A stretch of 15,972 nucleotides of DNA from Candidatus Dojkabacteria bacterium (GTDB lineage: Bacteria > Patescibacteriota > Dojkabacteria > GCA-002793355), in contig WFZN01000048.1 in the NCBI GenBank assembly GCA_015489555.1, positions 1-15,972 of the forward strand. Reading direction: 5' to 3'. The notes below the pieces were generated by a model that was given only the letters and a program-made list of their open reading frames with translations, had not been told where the DNA came from and searched no databases. Positions 1-6,421 of the stretch are shown here, in pieces (position 1 is the first letter of the stretch; the number at the start of each line of letters is the position of its first letter). The position numbers and the translations under genes are program-made.

Positions 1-200
1 CCCCTTACCCACTTGGAGCTAAAAAAGACCGCCACGCCAACCTTGGAGAAGGCACCCTAGGTACAGAGGGTATTAAGAAATTTATAAATCATCCAAAACT
101 TAAAGATATCACTGTAATACTTGAAACTCCTAACGTTAAAAGTGAAGAAACCCTTAAAAAAGAACTTATTGCTTTGAAAAACGTTCTGAATTTGAAATAA
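1..200 (+). CDS. nfo: Endonuclease IV (AP endonuclease), C-terminal fragment
   Basis: The reading frame is open from the left edge (first full codon at base 3) and ends at a TAA at 198-200, so only the last 65 residues are present. Near the start it carries KKDRHANLGEGTLG, which matches the late conserved signature of endonuclease IV (the H-x-N-[IL]-G-x-G-x-[IL]-G block with zinc-binding His). It is followed by the typical ITVILETP strand and a short C-terminal helix. Family knowledge: Nfo cleaves the backbone at abasic sites in base-excision repair, using a trinuclear zinc centre in a TIM barrel. The gene converges on the next, minus-strand gene across 43 bases, in which I see no clear terminator. 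The family call is confident; the upstream two thirds of the protein cannot be judged. Confidence 0.88.
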   Translation, partial: PYPLGAKKDRHANLGEGTLGTEGIKKFINHPKLKDITVILETPNVKSEETLKKELIALKNVLNLK

Positions 201-243
201 TTGTACATGGCGAGTCAACTCCAAACAGTACATTCCCTCTTTC

Positions 244-1320
244 TTACGAAGCATCCCCCTCTTCCAAACCTGCTATAATGTCCCTCAACGCCTCTTCCTT
301 AATGGTTAGTAAACGTCGTAACCTCGTTAGAGACATCACAAATATTACGAAGGAATCAACGGTTAGGTCAAAGAGTCTGGATAGTTCTTCAAATCTAGCA
401 TGCGGAACAAATCGGCTTTCACCCTCTAGGCATGGAAATAAAATATCAAACATCTCCCGCCAACGCAAGCGTTCCCTTCGGTCATTAGCTACCCTCTCCA
501 AAAAGCTATCCCCAAAATTCTCATCTTTATAATCAATATCGTTCTGAGTACTTCCATCCCCCTCCCTATCATTAACCACATTACGTAAGTGTTTAACATA
601 TCGCAAAAACATGTTAGACAGAGAGATCAGGTATTTCATATCTCCTATAAACCTCACTGCATCACTCATTACCTTCTCTATATTACGATTAATCTCTCTC
701 TCAATCGTTACTCTTCCGTCGCCCTCTTTTTCACCATTTTCATCCTCCTTACTATCTCCATTATAACGCCCTTTATTATGACGTCCTTTATAGTGAATAA
801 ATAAAGTCTCAAGATTTCCCCGGAAGGTTCCCAAGCTATCTAACCAACCAGTGTATCTTGAAACCAACCGATCCATTTCTGCATCATCTAAAGGTTGTAC
901 AGCCTGCACAATCCTACCCCATATCCTCGGGAAGTGCACCGTCGCCCTCATCTCAGGTACATATGAAAAAATATGTATCCCCGGGATACGTGAAACAATT
1001 TCCCTATAAACTCCCCCTACATTTTCCCACACGATTCCCAAAGGGGCATCTTCCCTCCGCCCAGTGAAATCTGCAGGCACAGGCATAAGCAACCTTGCTA
1101 GACCTATAGTTACCCTATTCATTAGGGAATTCAAACCTTCCTGTAAACGCGAAGTCCTTTCTAACTCTCCTTTTAACTCTTCTACTGACACCCCTCCCGT
1201 CTCTTGAGGCAACCCCAACACTTCACGGATCTCCGCAAGTGATGGCCTCCCACTCTCAGCAGCGTTAAACCCCCCAGTAATATCATGGTTCTTAAACAGA
1301 CTGTTTAGTCCCCCCCCCAT
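244..1320 (-). CDS. Orphan hypothetical protein, 358 residues, with G9 tract at its start
   Basis: I do not recognise this protein. It looks soluble and mostly helical, with no signal peptide or membrane segment. A low-complexity charged stretch rich in Gly, Asp, Glu and Lys lies at about residues 178-208, with a second acidic patch near 252-270. The ATG at 1320-1318 is favoured because an extended -10 box (TGGTATAAT) ends eight bases upstream, which would give a leaderless mRNA. The start codon is followed directly by nine G residues (minus strand, 1318-1310), encoding Gly2-Gly4 from GGG GGG GGA. A 15-base odd palindrome (1293-1307) lies just inside the coding region. Composition is clearly richer in G+C than leuS next door (33 of 60 bases at 1021-1080). 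The intact 1.1-kb frame with sensible composition supports a real gene, probably lineage-specific or acquired. No function can be given. Confidence 0.7.
   Translation of the reverse strand: MGGGLNSLFKNHDITGGFNAAESGRPSLAEIREVLGLPQETGGVSVEELKGELERTSRLQEGLNSLMNRVTIGLARLLMPVPADFTGRREDAPLGIVWENVGGVYREIVSRIPGIHIFSYVPEMRATVHFPRIWGRIVQAVQPLDDAEMDRLVSRYTGWLDSLGTFRGNLETLFIHYKGRHNKGRYNGDSKEDENGEKEGDGRVTIEREINRNIEKVMSDAVRFIGDMKYLISLSNMFLRYVKHLRNVVNDREGDGSTQNDIDYKDENFGDSFLERVANDRRERLRWREMFDILFPCLEGESRFVPHARFEELSRLFDLTVDSFVIFVMSLTRLRRLLTIKEEALRDIIAGLEEGDAS
1293..1307. repeat. 15-base palindrome inside the start of the orphan gene
   Basis: TAAACAG-A-CTGTTTA is a perfect odd palindrome (7-base arms, 1-base centre). 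It starts 13 bases into the 358-residue gene, right after the G9 tract and roughly 15-30 bases from the predicted transcription start. It could be a repressor site or a small mRNA hairpin that limits initiation on a leaderless message. It could also be chance. Confidence 0.4.
1310..1318 (-). repeat. Nine-G homopolymer immediately after a start codon
   Basis: On the minus strand the bases after ATG are nine consecutive G. A run of this length at the very start of a coding sequence is a known type of slippage-prone contingency tract. Gain or loss of one base would shift the 358-residue frame. Whether it varies cannot be seen from one sequence. Confidence 0.85.
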
Positions 1321-1328
1321 AATGTTTA

Positions 1329-1334
1329 ATTATA
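1329..1334 (-). promoter_or_regulatory. -10 box of the 358-residue orphan gene
   Basis: On the minus strand TATAAT is preceded by TGG, the extended -10 form TGn, and lies eight bases before the ATG. No convincing -35 is seen at 17 bases. Transcription would start at or within two bases of the ATG, so the message is leaderless or nearly so. Confidence 0.6.
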
Positions 1335-1418
1335 CCATACTTACTGGAAATAACACCATCATTGTACACTCCATATATAAGGCACGTTGTAAACCACGAC
1401 TTAACAAAAATCAAGATA

Positions 1419-1441
1419 TTTGTAAAGTTAGACTTTACAAA
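1419..1441. terminator. 10-bp perfect inverted repeat with 3-base loop
   Basis: TTTGTAAAGT-TAG-ACTTTACAAA forms a perfect 10-bp stem. It overlaps the stop codon of the broken gene (TAA at 1430-1428), between that gene and the promoter of the next minus-strand gene. Read on the minus strand, the stem is followed by an AT-rich tail containing TTTTTG. The stem is AT-rich, so it is at best a weak terminator; a protein-binding palindrome is the alternative. Confidence 0.4.
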
Positions 1442-1852
1442 AGTTGATTATTATAAAACTTTCTCCTAACTCATATCCAAGCATAAATAGTATCTTACCC
1501 AAGTTCATAGCAGCAAGATACGCCTCCTTTAAGTCTTCTCCCGTACTCAGATATCCTACAAATGGACTATACATCCCCCCCGCGAGTATTAATATTCTAG
1601 ATTCACTCCTAACATGTTCTGGGAGCCTCCCAAAAGCAGCCTCCGCTAGATCCAAGGCTCTCTCTAAACGCTCAAAAACCTCATCTCTGTATGATCCAAG
1701 CTAGCGCTGTTCTGGATCTAGGGACTTTTCATGAAGTCACAAATAGCATTAAAAATCGGTAATGCCTCCCTTGCTTGTGTCAATACTTCTTCGCGCCACT
1801 TGTCCCCCTCACCTTCAGCTTGACTTGCCGGTTCTGGTGATATTTCTGACAT
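1428..1852 (-). pseudogene. Broken orphan gene (frameshift plus stop)
   Basis: Just downstream of leuS a TATAAT box lies five bases before an ATG at 1852-1850. It opens a 44-residue frame (MSEISPEPASQAEGEGDKWR...) that stops at 1720-1718. A -1 change of frame at that stop gives LDPEQR, then a TAG at 1703-1701. The same frame then runs on without stops to 1428 (LGSYRDEVFERLREALDLAE... to ...GYELGESFIIINFCKV). Charge pattern and helical character continue across the join, so one protein of about 140 residues has probably been interrupted by one frameshift and one nonsense change. Part of the 3' piece could be translated from a TTG at 1655. The breakpoint sits inside a GATCCA/TGGATC inverted repeat (1693-1718). 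A sequencing error could explain one lesion but hardly both. I do not recognise the family. Confidence 0.6.
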
Positions 1853-1857
1853 TAAAA

Positions 1858-1863
1858 ATTATA
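1858..1863 (-). promoter_or_regulatory. -10 box of the broken orphan gene
   Basis: Minus-strand TATAAT followed by TTTTA and then ATG, a five-base gap, just after the leuS stop codon. The intact promoter and start suggest the gene was functional recently and is transcribed separately from leuS. Confidence 0.55.
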
Positions 1864-1871
1864 CTACACTT

Positions 1872-4496
1872 CTACCCCACCACAAAATTAATCAACCTAC
1901 CCGGCACATAGATTACCTTTTTAATCTGTTTACCCTCTAAATACTTAGCCACTTTTGGTGATTCCTTTGCAAGTTTTTCTGCTTCTTCTTGACTTATCTT
2001 ACCCTGTACCTTAATCTGATTACGCACCTTACCGTTTACCTGCACCACCAAAGTGTAAACTAAATACTGATTAACCAATTTTTCATCATATTCTGGCCAT
2101 TTTGACGTATGTACTGAGTATTTTTCTCCAATTTTCTCCCAGTAATCTTCTGCTAAAAACGGAACAAATGGAGCAAGTAATTTAATAAATACTCTTAAAT
2201 TGGTTGCATCAAGTGGCGTATCCTCGTGATTATTTAAAAACTCCATTAAAGCTGCAACTGCTGTGTTAAATTTGAGGTTCTCTATATCACCTCCTACGCG
2301 TTTAATAAGCCTGTGTAGATCTGCGGTAAATTCTTGGGTATTTTTATAGTCAGGGTTAGATTTTAGATTCTCTATTGATCTATCTAAATACTCAACGGTA
2401 CGTTCTAAAAAGCGGGCGACCCCTATTAATCCTTCATCACTCCATGGTACATTACCATCATATGGCCCCATAAAGGCAACATACATTCTTACAGGATCTG
2501 AGCCAAATTGCTCTATTACATCCCACGGGTTAACCACATTACCCCGTGATTTACTCATCTTTTTACCATCTGGGCCATATACTAAACCGTGGTTTCTACG
2601 CTTAGCATACGGTTCAGGAGTAGGTACTACCCCTATATCATACAAAAACTTGTGCACAAATCTAGAATACAAAAGATGCATTGTAGAGTGCTCTGCCCCG
2701 CCGTCATAAAAATCTACTGGTAACCAATATTCTGCCTTTTTAGGATCTACCAATTGTTTATCATTGTGCGGATCAAGATACCTAATATAATACCAATTTG
2801 ACCCTGCCCAATTGGGCATAACATCTGTTTCACGACGGGCAGGGCCACCACACTCTGGGCAAGTTGTATTAATCCAATCTGTAGCACGCTGCAATGGAGA
2901 TGTGCCATCTTCTGCCATTCTGTAATCGTCAAGTTCTGGCAAAGTTACAGGTAACTGATCCTCTGGTACTGGGTTCCACCCACATTTTTCACAATACACC
3001 ATAGGGGTTGGCTCACCCCAATAATGCTGGCGCGAAAATACCCAATCTCGTAAGTGGTAATACTTAACCCTTCTGGCAATTCCCATATTTATTAGATACT
3101 CCTCAATTTTTGGTTTTGCCTCTGTATTTTTAAGACCACTAAAATCACCGCTTGCATACATAATTCCGTTATCTTCATACGCCTTGGTAAGTTGCATTAC
3201 CCACTCCATAATGGCATCTTCGCCCGCCTTGTATACCCCCGGGGGTATAATTACTGGGTAAATTGGTAGCCCCATTTTTTGAGCGAATTCAAAATCTCGT
3301 TGATCATGAGCAGGCACCCCCATTATTGCTCCTGTTCCAACCTCTTGTAACACAAAATCTGCCACAAAAACTGGTATGCTTTCGCCTGTTAGGGGGTGTA
3401 CTACATTTAACCCTGTATCTACACCGGTTTTCTCTTTGATTTCAAACTCTTTTTTAACCTCTTTTCTAGTCTTTTCTACGTATGCTTTAACCTTTTCAAA
3501 GGTTTGATCATCTACCCCTAAATTTTTAGCGTTTTCTAAATACCAATCTACAAAACTATGCTCAGGGCTTACAGCCACAAAGGTTACACCGTAAATTGTA
3601 TCTATTCGGGTAGTAAATATAGTTATTTTGTAATCTGTGTTCTCTAGGTAAAAGTCAACTTCTGTACCGTATTTTCTGCCGATCCAATTACGCTGTGCTT
3701 CTTTTACAGATTCTGGATAATCTACAGTGTCTAGGTCATCTATTAACCTATCTGCATAGGCTGTAATACGTAATAACCATTGCTCTAAGTATCGTTTCTC
3801 TAATGGTTTGTGGCACCGCTCATGAGTTCCTCCTGGTTCTACCTCTTCATCTGCAACCCCAATTTTACAATGTGGGCAGTAATAAACTGGCATTTTACCC
3901 TTATAGGCAAGTCTAAACTTGTCTTGATATTCTTTAATAGCGCGCTTACCTTGTTTACGTACCTTCTCAGGAATAGGCAATTCCTCAATTGGCCTCGCCA
4001 TTCCTTTACCACCATCTGGCCTTTTATACTCGGGATCATACCAATGGTTGTAAAACTGAATAAAAATCCATTGGGTCCATTTGTAATAATTAGGATCGGT
4101 AGTATCAATCTCACGGCTCCAATCAAAGGAACCACCTAATGCAATTAACTGATTTTTAAAGTTTTTAACGCTTTCTTCTTTTACCTCAAACGGAGGCCTA
4201 CCCACTTTTATTGCATAGTTATAAGTTGGTAATCCAAAAGCATCCCAACCCATTGGAAAAAGTACATTTTTACCTTTCATACGCCAAAAACGAGCTAGAA
4301 TATCTGTCATCATATAGCTACGAGCGTGCCCCATATGTAAACCTGTATGGCTTGGGTAAGGAAATTCTGACATTATATACATCTTCTCTTTAGACGGATG
4401 AAAATCAAGGGCTTGATACAAATTTTCTTCTACCCAACGTTTACTCCATTTTTGCTGAATATCTTTTAAAAAATTGATGAACCTGCGATTTACCAT
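1872..4496 (-). CDS. leuS: Leucyl-tRNA synthetase
   Basis: Charges tRNA-Leu with leucine in the cytoplasm. It is full length for a bacterial LeuRS (874 residues). Visible in order: the class I HIGH-type motif as HMGH (54-57) after PYPSH (46-50); the WDAFGLPTYNYAIK block; a zinc-type knuckle starting CPHC (Cys207, Cys210) with HERCH further on; and the CP1 editing domain containing GVPAHDQRDFEF, whose Asp398 is the family's universal editing-site aspartate. Then come the RDWVFSRQHYWGEP block, a second Cys cluster (CEKCGW, CPECGG), KMSKS at 646-650, the anticodon-binding helical domain and the C-terminal domain (VQVNGKVRNQIKV). So both synthesis and proofreading look intact. The ATG is supported by a TATAAT ending five bases upstream, which implies a leaderless transcript. 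The gene ends with TAG, 19 bases before the start of the broken gene. Confidence 0.98.
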   Translation of the reverse strand: MVNRRFINFLKDIQQKWSKRWVEENLYQALDFHPSKEKMYIMSEFPYPSHTGLHMGHARSYMMTDILARFWRMKGKNVLFPMGWDAFGLPTYNYAIKVGRPPFEVKEESVKNFKNQLIALGGSFDWSREIDTTDPNYYKWTQWIFIQFYNHWYDPEYKRPDGGKGMARPIEELPIPEKVRKQGKRAIKEYQDKFRLAYKGKMPVYYCPHCKIGVADEEVEPGGTHERCHKPLEKRYLEQWLLRITAYADRLIDDLDTVDYPESVKEAQRNWIGRKYGTEVDFYLENTDYKITIFTTRIDTIYGVTFVAVSPEHSFVDWYLENAKNLGVDDQTFEKVKAYVEKTRKEVKKEFEIKEKTGVDTGLNVVHPLTGESIPVFVADFVLQEVGTGAIMGVPAHDQRDFEFAQKMGLPIYPVIIPPGVYKAGEDAIMEWVMQLTKAYEDNGIMYASGDFSGLKNTEAKPKIEEYLINMGIARRVKYYHLRDWVFSRQHYWGEPTPMVYCEKCGWNPVPEDQLPVTLPELDDYRMAEDGTSPLQRATDWINTTCPECGGPARRETDVMPNWAGSNWYYIRYLDPHNDKQLVDPKKAEYWLPVDFYDGGAEHSTMHLLYSRFVHKFLYDIGVVPTPEPYAKRRNHGLVYGPDGKKMSKSRGNVVNPWDVIEQFGSDPVRMYVAFMGPYDGNVPWSDEGLIGVARFLERTVEYLDRSIENLKSNPDYKNTQEFTADLHRLIKRVGGDIENLKFNTAVAALMEFLNNHEDTPLDATNLRVFIKLLAPFVPFLAEDYWEKIGEKYSVHTSKWPEYDEKLVNQYLVYTLVVQVNGKVRNQIKVQGKISQEEAEKLAKESPKVAKYLEGKQIKKVIYVPGRLINFVVG

Positions 4497-4501
4497 AAAG
4501 G

Positions 4502-4507
4502 ATTATA
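4502..4507 (-). promoter_or_regulatory. -10 box of leuS
   Basis: Minus-strand TATAAT with a five-base gap (CCTTT) to the leuS ATG. There is no Shine-Dalgarno and no room for a leader. The -35 is not clear. The rest of the 244-base gap to the next gene shows a weak AGGCCT...AGGCCT stem (4532-4537 with 4559-4564) and nothing else I can name. Confidence 0.55.
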
Positions 4508-4693
4508 TAGTATATTTGTTACAATCTTAAAAGGCCTCTGGACGTACAACAAAACAGCAGGCCTAACTAACACATAACTTTAAACAGATACCCGAAACGC
4601 CCACGACAAAGACAAAAATCATTTTCACAGCGTCTGCGCCTCTAATTCTTATGTCCTGTTTATAAAAATTCATGCGTTTATATTAATAGATCG

Positions 4694-4712
4694 GTCCAGA
4701 TAGGATCTGGGC
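4694..4712. promoter_or_regulatory. Palindrome in the promoter of the ferritin-like gene
   Basis: CCAGAT-AGG-ATCTGG (4696-4710) is a perfect 6+6 inverted repeat, extendable outward by a G-C pair across one mismatch. It covers the place where a -35 box would sit relative to the TATAAC at 4724-4729, so it is well placed for an operator. A proposed match of 4709-4718 (GGGCGAAACC) to the dispersed repeat overlaps its right edge. Confidence 0.4.
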
Positions 4713-4723
4713 GAAACCTAAAA

Positions 4724-4729
4724 TATAAC
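4724..4729 (+). promoter_or_regulatory. -10 box of the DUF2202 gene
   Basis: TATAAC lies 11 bases before the ATG at 4741, predicting a leader of about five bases. No Shine-Dalgarno is present in the AT-rich stretch before the start. Confidence 0.4.
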
Positions 4730-4740
4730 AAGAAATAAAT

Positions 4741-5511
4741 ATGGTAAATACGATAACAAATACAGCATTTAACAAGACCACCGCAATTATCCTTTCAAGC
4801 CTGCTAATTGGTACTGCAGCTGGAGTCGGGGGAATAAAGGTATACCAGAACTTAAAAGACAAAGAAACCCAAGTAACCCAAACAACAACTTCTAATCAAG
4901 TTACAGGAAGTACCCAAAGACAAAGAGGACCAAGAGCTCAATATAGAAATAATCAAAATCATAATCACCGTGGTGACACAAACCATACTGACATAAATAG
5001 TATGCCCAAACAAGAGCTCTCTACCCAAGAAATAGAAGACATACTATATATGAGAGAAGAAGAAAAACTTGCAAGGGATGTGTATCTTTTTCTGTATGAA
5101 AGATGGGGAGCCCAAATATTTGAAAATATAGCCAAAAGTGAACAACGCCATATGGACGCGGTAAAAACCTTGATCGATAAATATTCTTTAAATGACCCAA
5201 TTAAGACAGACACCCGTGGTGTTTTTACAAATAAAGACCTACAAGCCTTATATAACAAACTAATAAGTGAAGGTAGCAAAAATTTAATAGACGCCCTAAA
5301 AGTAGGAGCAACCATTGAAGATGTAGACATATATGACCTAAACAAAGCAATAGAACGCACAGACAATAAAGATGTTAAAACAGTGTACGAGAACCTTAAA
5401 AGAGGCTCATACAACCATATGCGAGCCTTTGTTAAACAACTTAACAAAGAGGGCTCAGATTATACGCCTCAATATATTAGTGTTAAAGAGTTTAAAGATA
5501 TTTTAAAGTAA
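4741..5511 (+). CDS. Membrane-anchored DUF2202 ferritin-like protein
   Basis: Residues 14-34 form one hydrophobic segment, a signal anchor. Residues 41-92 are a Thr/Gln/Asn/His-rich linker, and 93-254 are a DUF2202 domain, a four-helix ferritin-like fold. Key blocks are MREEEKLARD (104-113), FENIAKSEQRHMDAV (127-141; Glu134, His137), VGATIEDVDIYDL (188-200; Glu193, Asp194) and GSYNHMRAF (222-230; His226). These carry the Glu and His residues expected to bind a di-metal centre. Related domains are found in many bacteria, usually secreted or exported, and their reaction is not well established; oxidative stress or metal handling is an inference. The topology puts the domain outside the cell. 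The gene stands alone, with a palindrome in its promoter, and converges on the HAD gene. The family call is firm; the function is not. Confidence 0.9.
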   Translation: MVNTITNTAFNKTTAIILSSLLIGTAAGVGGIKVYQNLKDKETQVTQTTTSNQVTGSTQRQRGPRAQYRNNQNHNHRGDTNHTDINSMPKQELSTQEIEDILYMREEEKLARDVYLFLYERWGAQIFENIAKSEQRHMDAVKTLIDKYSLNDPIKTDTRGVFTNKDLQALYNKLISEGSKNLIDALKVGATIEDVDIYDLNKAIERTDNKDVKTVYENLKRGSYNHMRAFVKQLNKEGSDYTPQYISVKEFKDILK

Positions 5512-5629
5512 CTGATAAGGCCAAACGCAGGGGCTGTAGGATAAAACACTATCTTTTAACGAATTTTAGCCCAATATTACAAGATAAGGCTTACCCCACC
5601 CTTCCCCTGCCGCGTGAATAGCAATCCTA
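5512..5629. other. Convergent spacer with two crossing inverted repeats
   Basis: This is the gap between the ends of the DUF2202 gene (+) and the HAD gene (-). GCAGGGG (5527-5533) pairs with CCCCTGC (5604-5610), and GTAGGAT (5536-5542) pairs with ATCCTAC (5624-5630). The order is A-B-A'-B', so the two stems would cross as a pseudoknot or compete with each other. No clean T-tract terminator is visible. It may serve as a two-way terminator, but the 7-bp arms could be chance. Confidence 0.3.
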
Positions 5630-6118
5630 CTACGAACCATCCAATGAACTACTGTTTATCTCTCTTAAAATCTCTGAGAAATTTTTAACCGTTATATCTG
5701 CTACTTCCTCGGCTTCGATCTCAGAATAACCATTAGTTATATAAACAGTTAGAATTCCCGCTTCTTTAGCTGCTGTAAGCCCCTTAACTGTATCTTCAAA
5801 AGCAACAGCTGCTTCATTATTTGTCTCAAGTATTTCAAGTGCCTTAAGATACGGCTCAGGAGCAGGCTTTGTATCTTTTACATCATCACGTGTTACTATA
5901 ACGTCAAAGTAAGAGTCAATCTCTAAGAATTTAAGTAAGAAGTATGCTCGCTCACGCGATGTGGATGTAACAACTCCAAGCTTTTTGTTTTCTAACTTTA
6001 AAAAATCTAAAAACTCAACCAACCCTGGAGTGGTTATTACCTCATTTTCATGTTCTTCCTTAACTATGGTTCCCATAAGGTCAAACAGGAACACTTCAAA
6101 CTCGTTTATATCTATCAT
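5630..6118 (-). CDS. HAD-superfamily protein, capless, with altered motif I
   Basis: A HAD fold, probably cytoplasmic. Motif I reads FDLMGT (Asp13-x-Met15), so the nucleophile Asp is kept but the second Asp, the general acid/base of HAD phosphatases, is Met. Motif II is VVTSTS (Thr51/Ser52), motif III Lys84 (KPAPEP) and motif IV FEDT (Glu108-Asp109). It is short (162 residues): only about 13 residues separate motif I from the PGLVEFLDFL helix, so the usual helical cap found there in beta-phosphoglucomutase/Gph relatives is missing. Relatives without the second Asp (dehalogenases, phosphonatase) do not act as ordinary phosphatases, so the substrate and reaction are open. The ATG is supported by TATATT ending six bases upstream. 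It is divergent from the 6422 gene. Confidence 0.85.
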   Translation of the reverse strand: MIDINEFEVFLFDLMGTIVKEEHENEVITTPGLVEFLDFLKLENKKLGVVTSTSRERAYFLLKFLEIDSYFDVIVTRDDVKDTKPAPEPYLKALEILETNNEAAVAFEDTVKGLTAAKEAGILTVYITNGYSEIEAEEVADITVKNFSEILREINSSSLDGS

Positions 6119-6124
6119 AGGGGT

Positions 6125-6130
6125 AATATA
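6125..6130 (-). promoter_or_regulatory. -10 box of the HAD gene
   Basis: Minus-strand TATATT followed by ACCCCT and then ATG, a six-base gap predicting a leaderless mRNA. No Shine-Dalgarno. Confidence 0.45.
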
Positions 6131-6188
6131 CTATAAATTACAAGATGGTCAAGTACCCCAAGGGCGTGAGGCGAAATACAATTTATAG
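6131..6188. repeat. 9-bp inverted repeat framing a solitary dispersed-repeat arm
   Basis: CTATAAATT (6131-6139) and AATTTATAG (6180-6188) are perfect inverted copies. Between them lies TACCCCAAGGGCGTGAGGC and on to GAAAT (6154-6177), whose AGGGCGTGAGGCGAAAT part differs by one base from the left arm of the hairpin at 12596. No opposite arm of that motif is present here, so this looks like a half or decayed element. Confidence 0.5.
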
Positions 6189-6257
6189 AGGTTAATACTA
6201 AATACTAGAAATATTTCCCATCGTGGACAAAGTTTGCAAAAGTAATAGAATACTCTA

Positions 6258-6271
6258 TATCTTGAAAGATA
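6258..6271. repeat. 14-base palindrome TATCTT-GA-AAGATA
   Basis: Two 6-base arms around GA in the middle of the divergent spacer between the HAD and membrane-protein genes. It could be a binding site acting on either gene. It is AT-rich and may be chance. Confidence 0.25.
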
Positions 6272-6409
6272 ACATGTAACAAAATATCCGATACGTACCT
6301 ATAAAGAACCAACAAAAATTTAACATTTAAGGTTTTACGATATGAGGAGTAATGAATTTTATTTATTACACCTTACTAACCCACCAAAGCACCATAAACA
6401 CTCAAGTGC

Positions 6410-6415
6410 TATAAT
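6410..6415 (+). promoter_or_regulatory. Extended -10 of the membrane-protein gene
   Basis: TGC-TATAAT, followed by six bases and the ATG at 6422. The TTG at 6416 would lie between the -10 box and the likely transcription start, so 6422 is the better start. The -35 is not evident, as often in extended -10 promoters. Confidence 0.6.
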
Positions 6416-6421
6416 TTGCCA

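Larger units (their letters stand above)
6119..6421. other. 303-base divergent spacer
   Basis: No convincing gene. It holds the HAD -10 box (6125-6130, minus), a solitary arm of the dispersed repeat (6161-6177) framed by a 9-bp inverted repeat (6131-6139 with 6180-6188), a 14-base palindrome TATCTTGAAAGATA (6258-6271), and the extended -10 of the 6422 gene (6410-6415). The middle is AT-rich and shows nothing else I can name. Confidence 0.5.

Noticed and set aside
1718..1852. Programmed -1 frameshifting in the broken gene.
   Set aside because: No convincing slippery heptamer with a downstream stem is seen, and a second in-frame TAG at 1703-1701 would still stop the product.
3810..4139. Overlapping ORFs of about 100 codons on both strands within leuS, and similar shadows in other genes.
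   Set aside because: They lie inside confidently assigned genes in other frames and show no family motifs.
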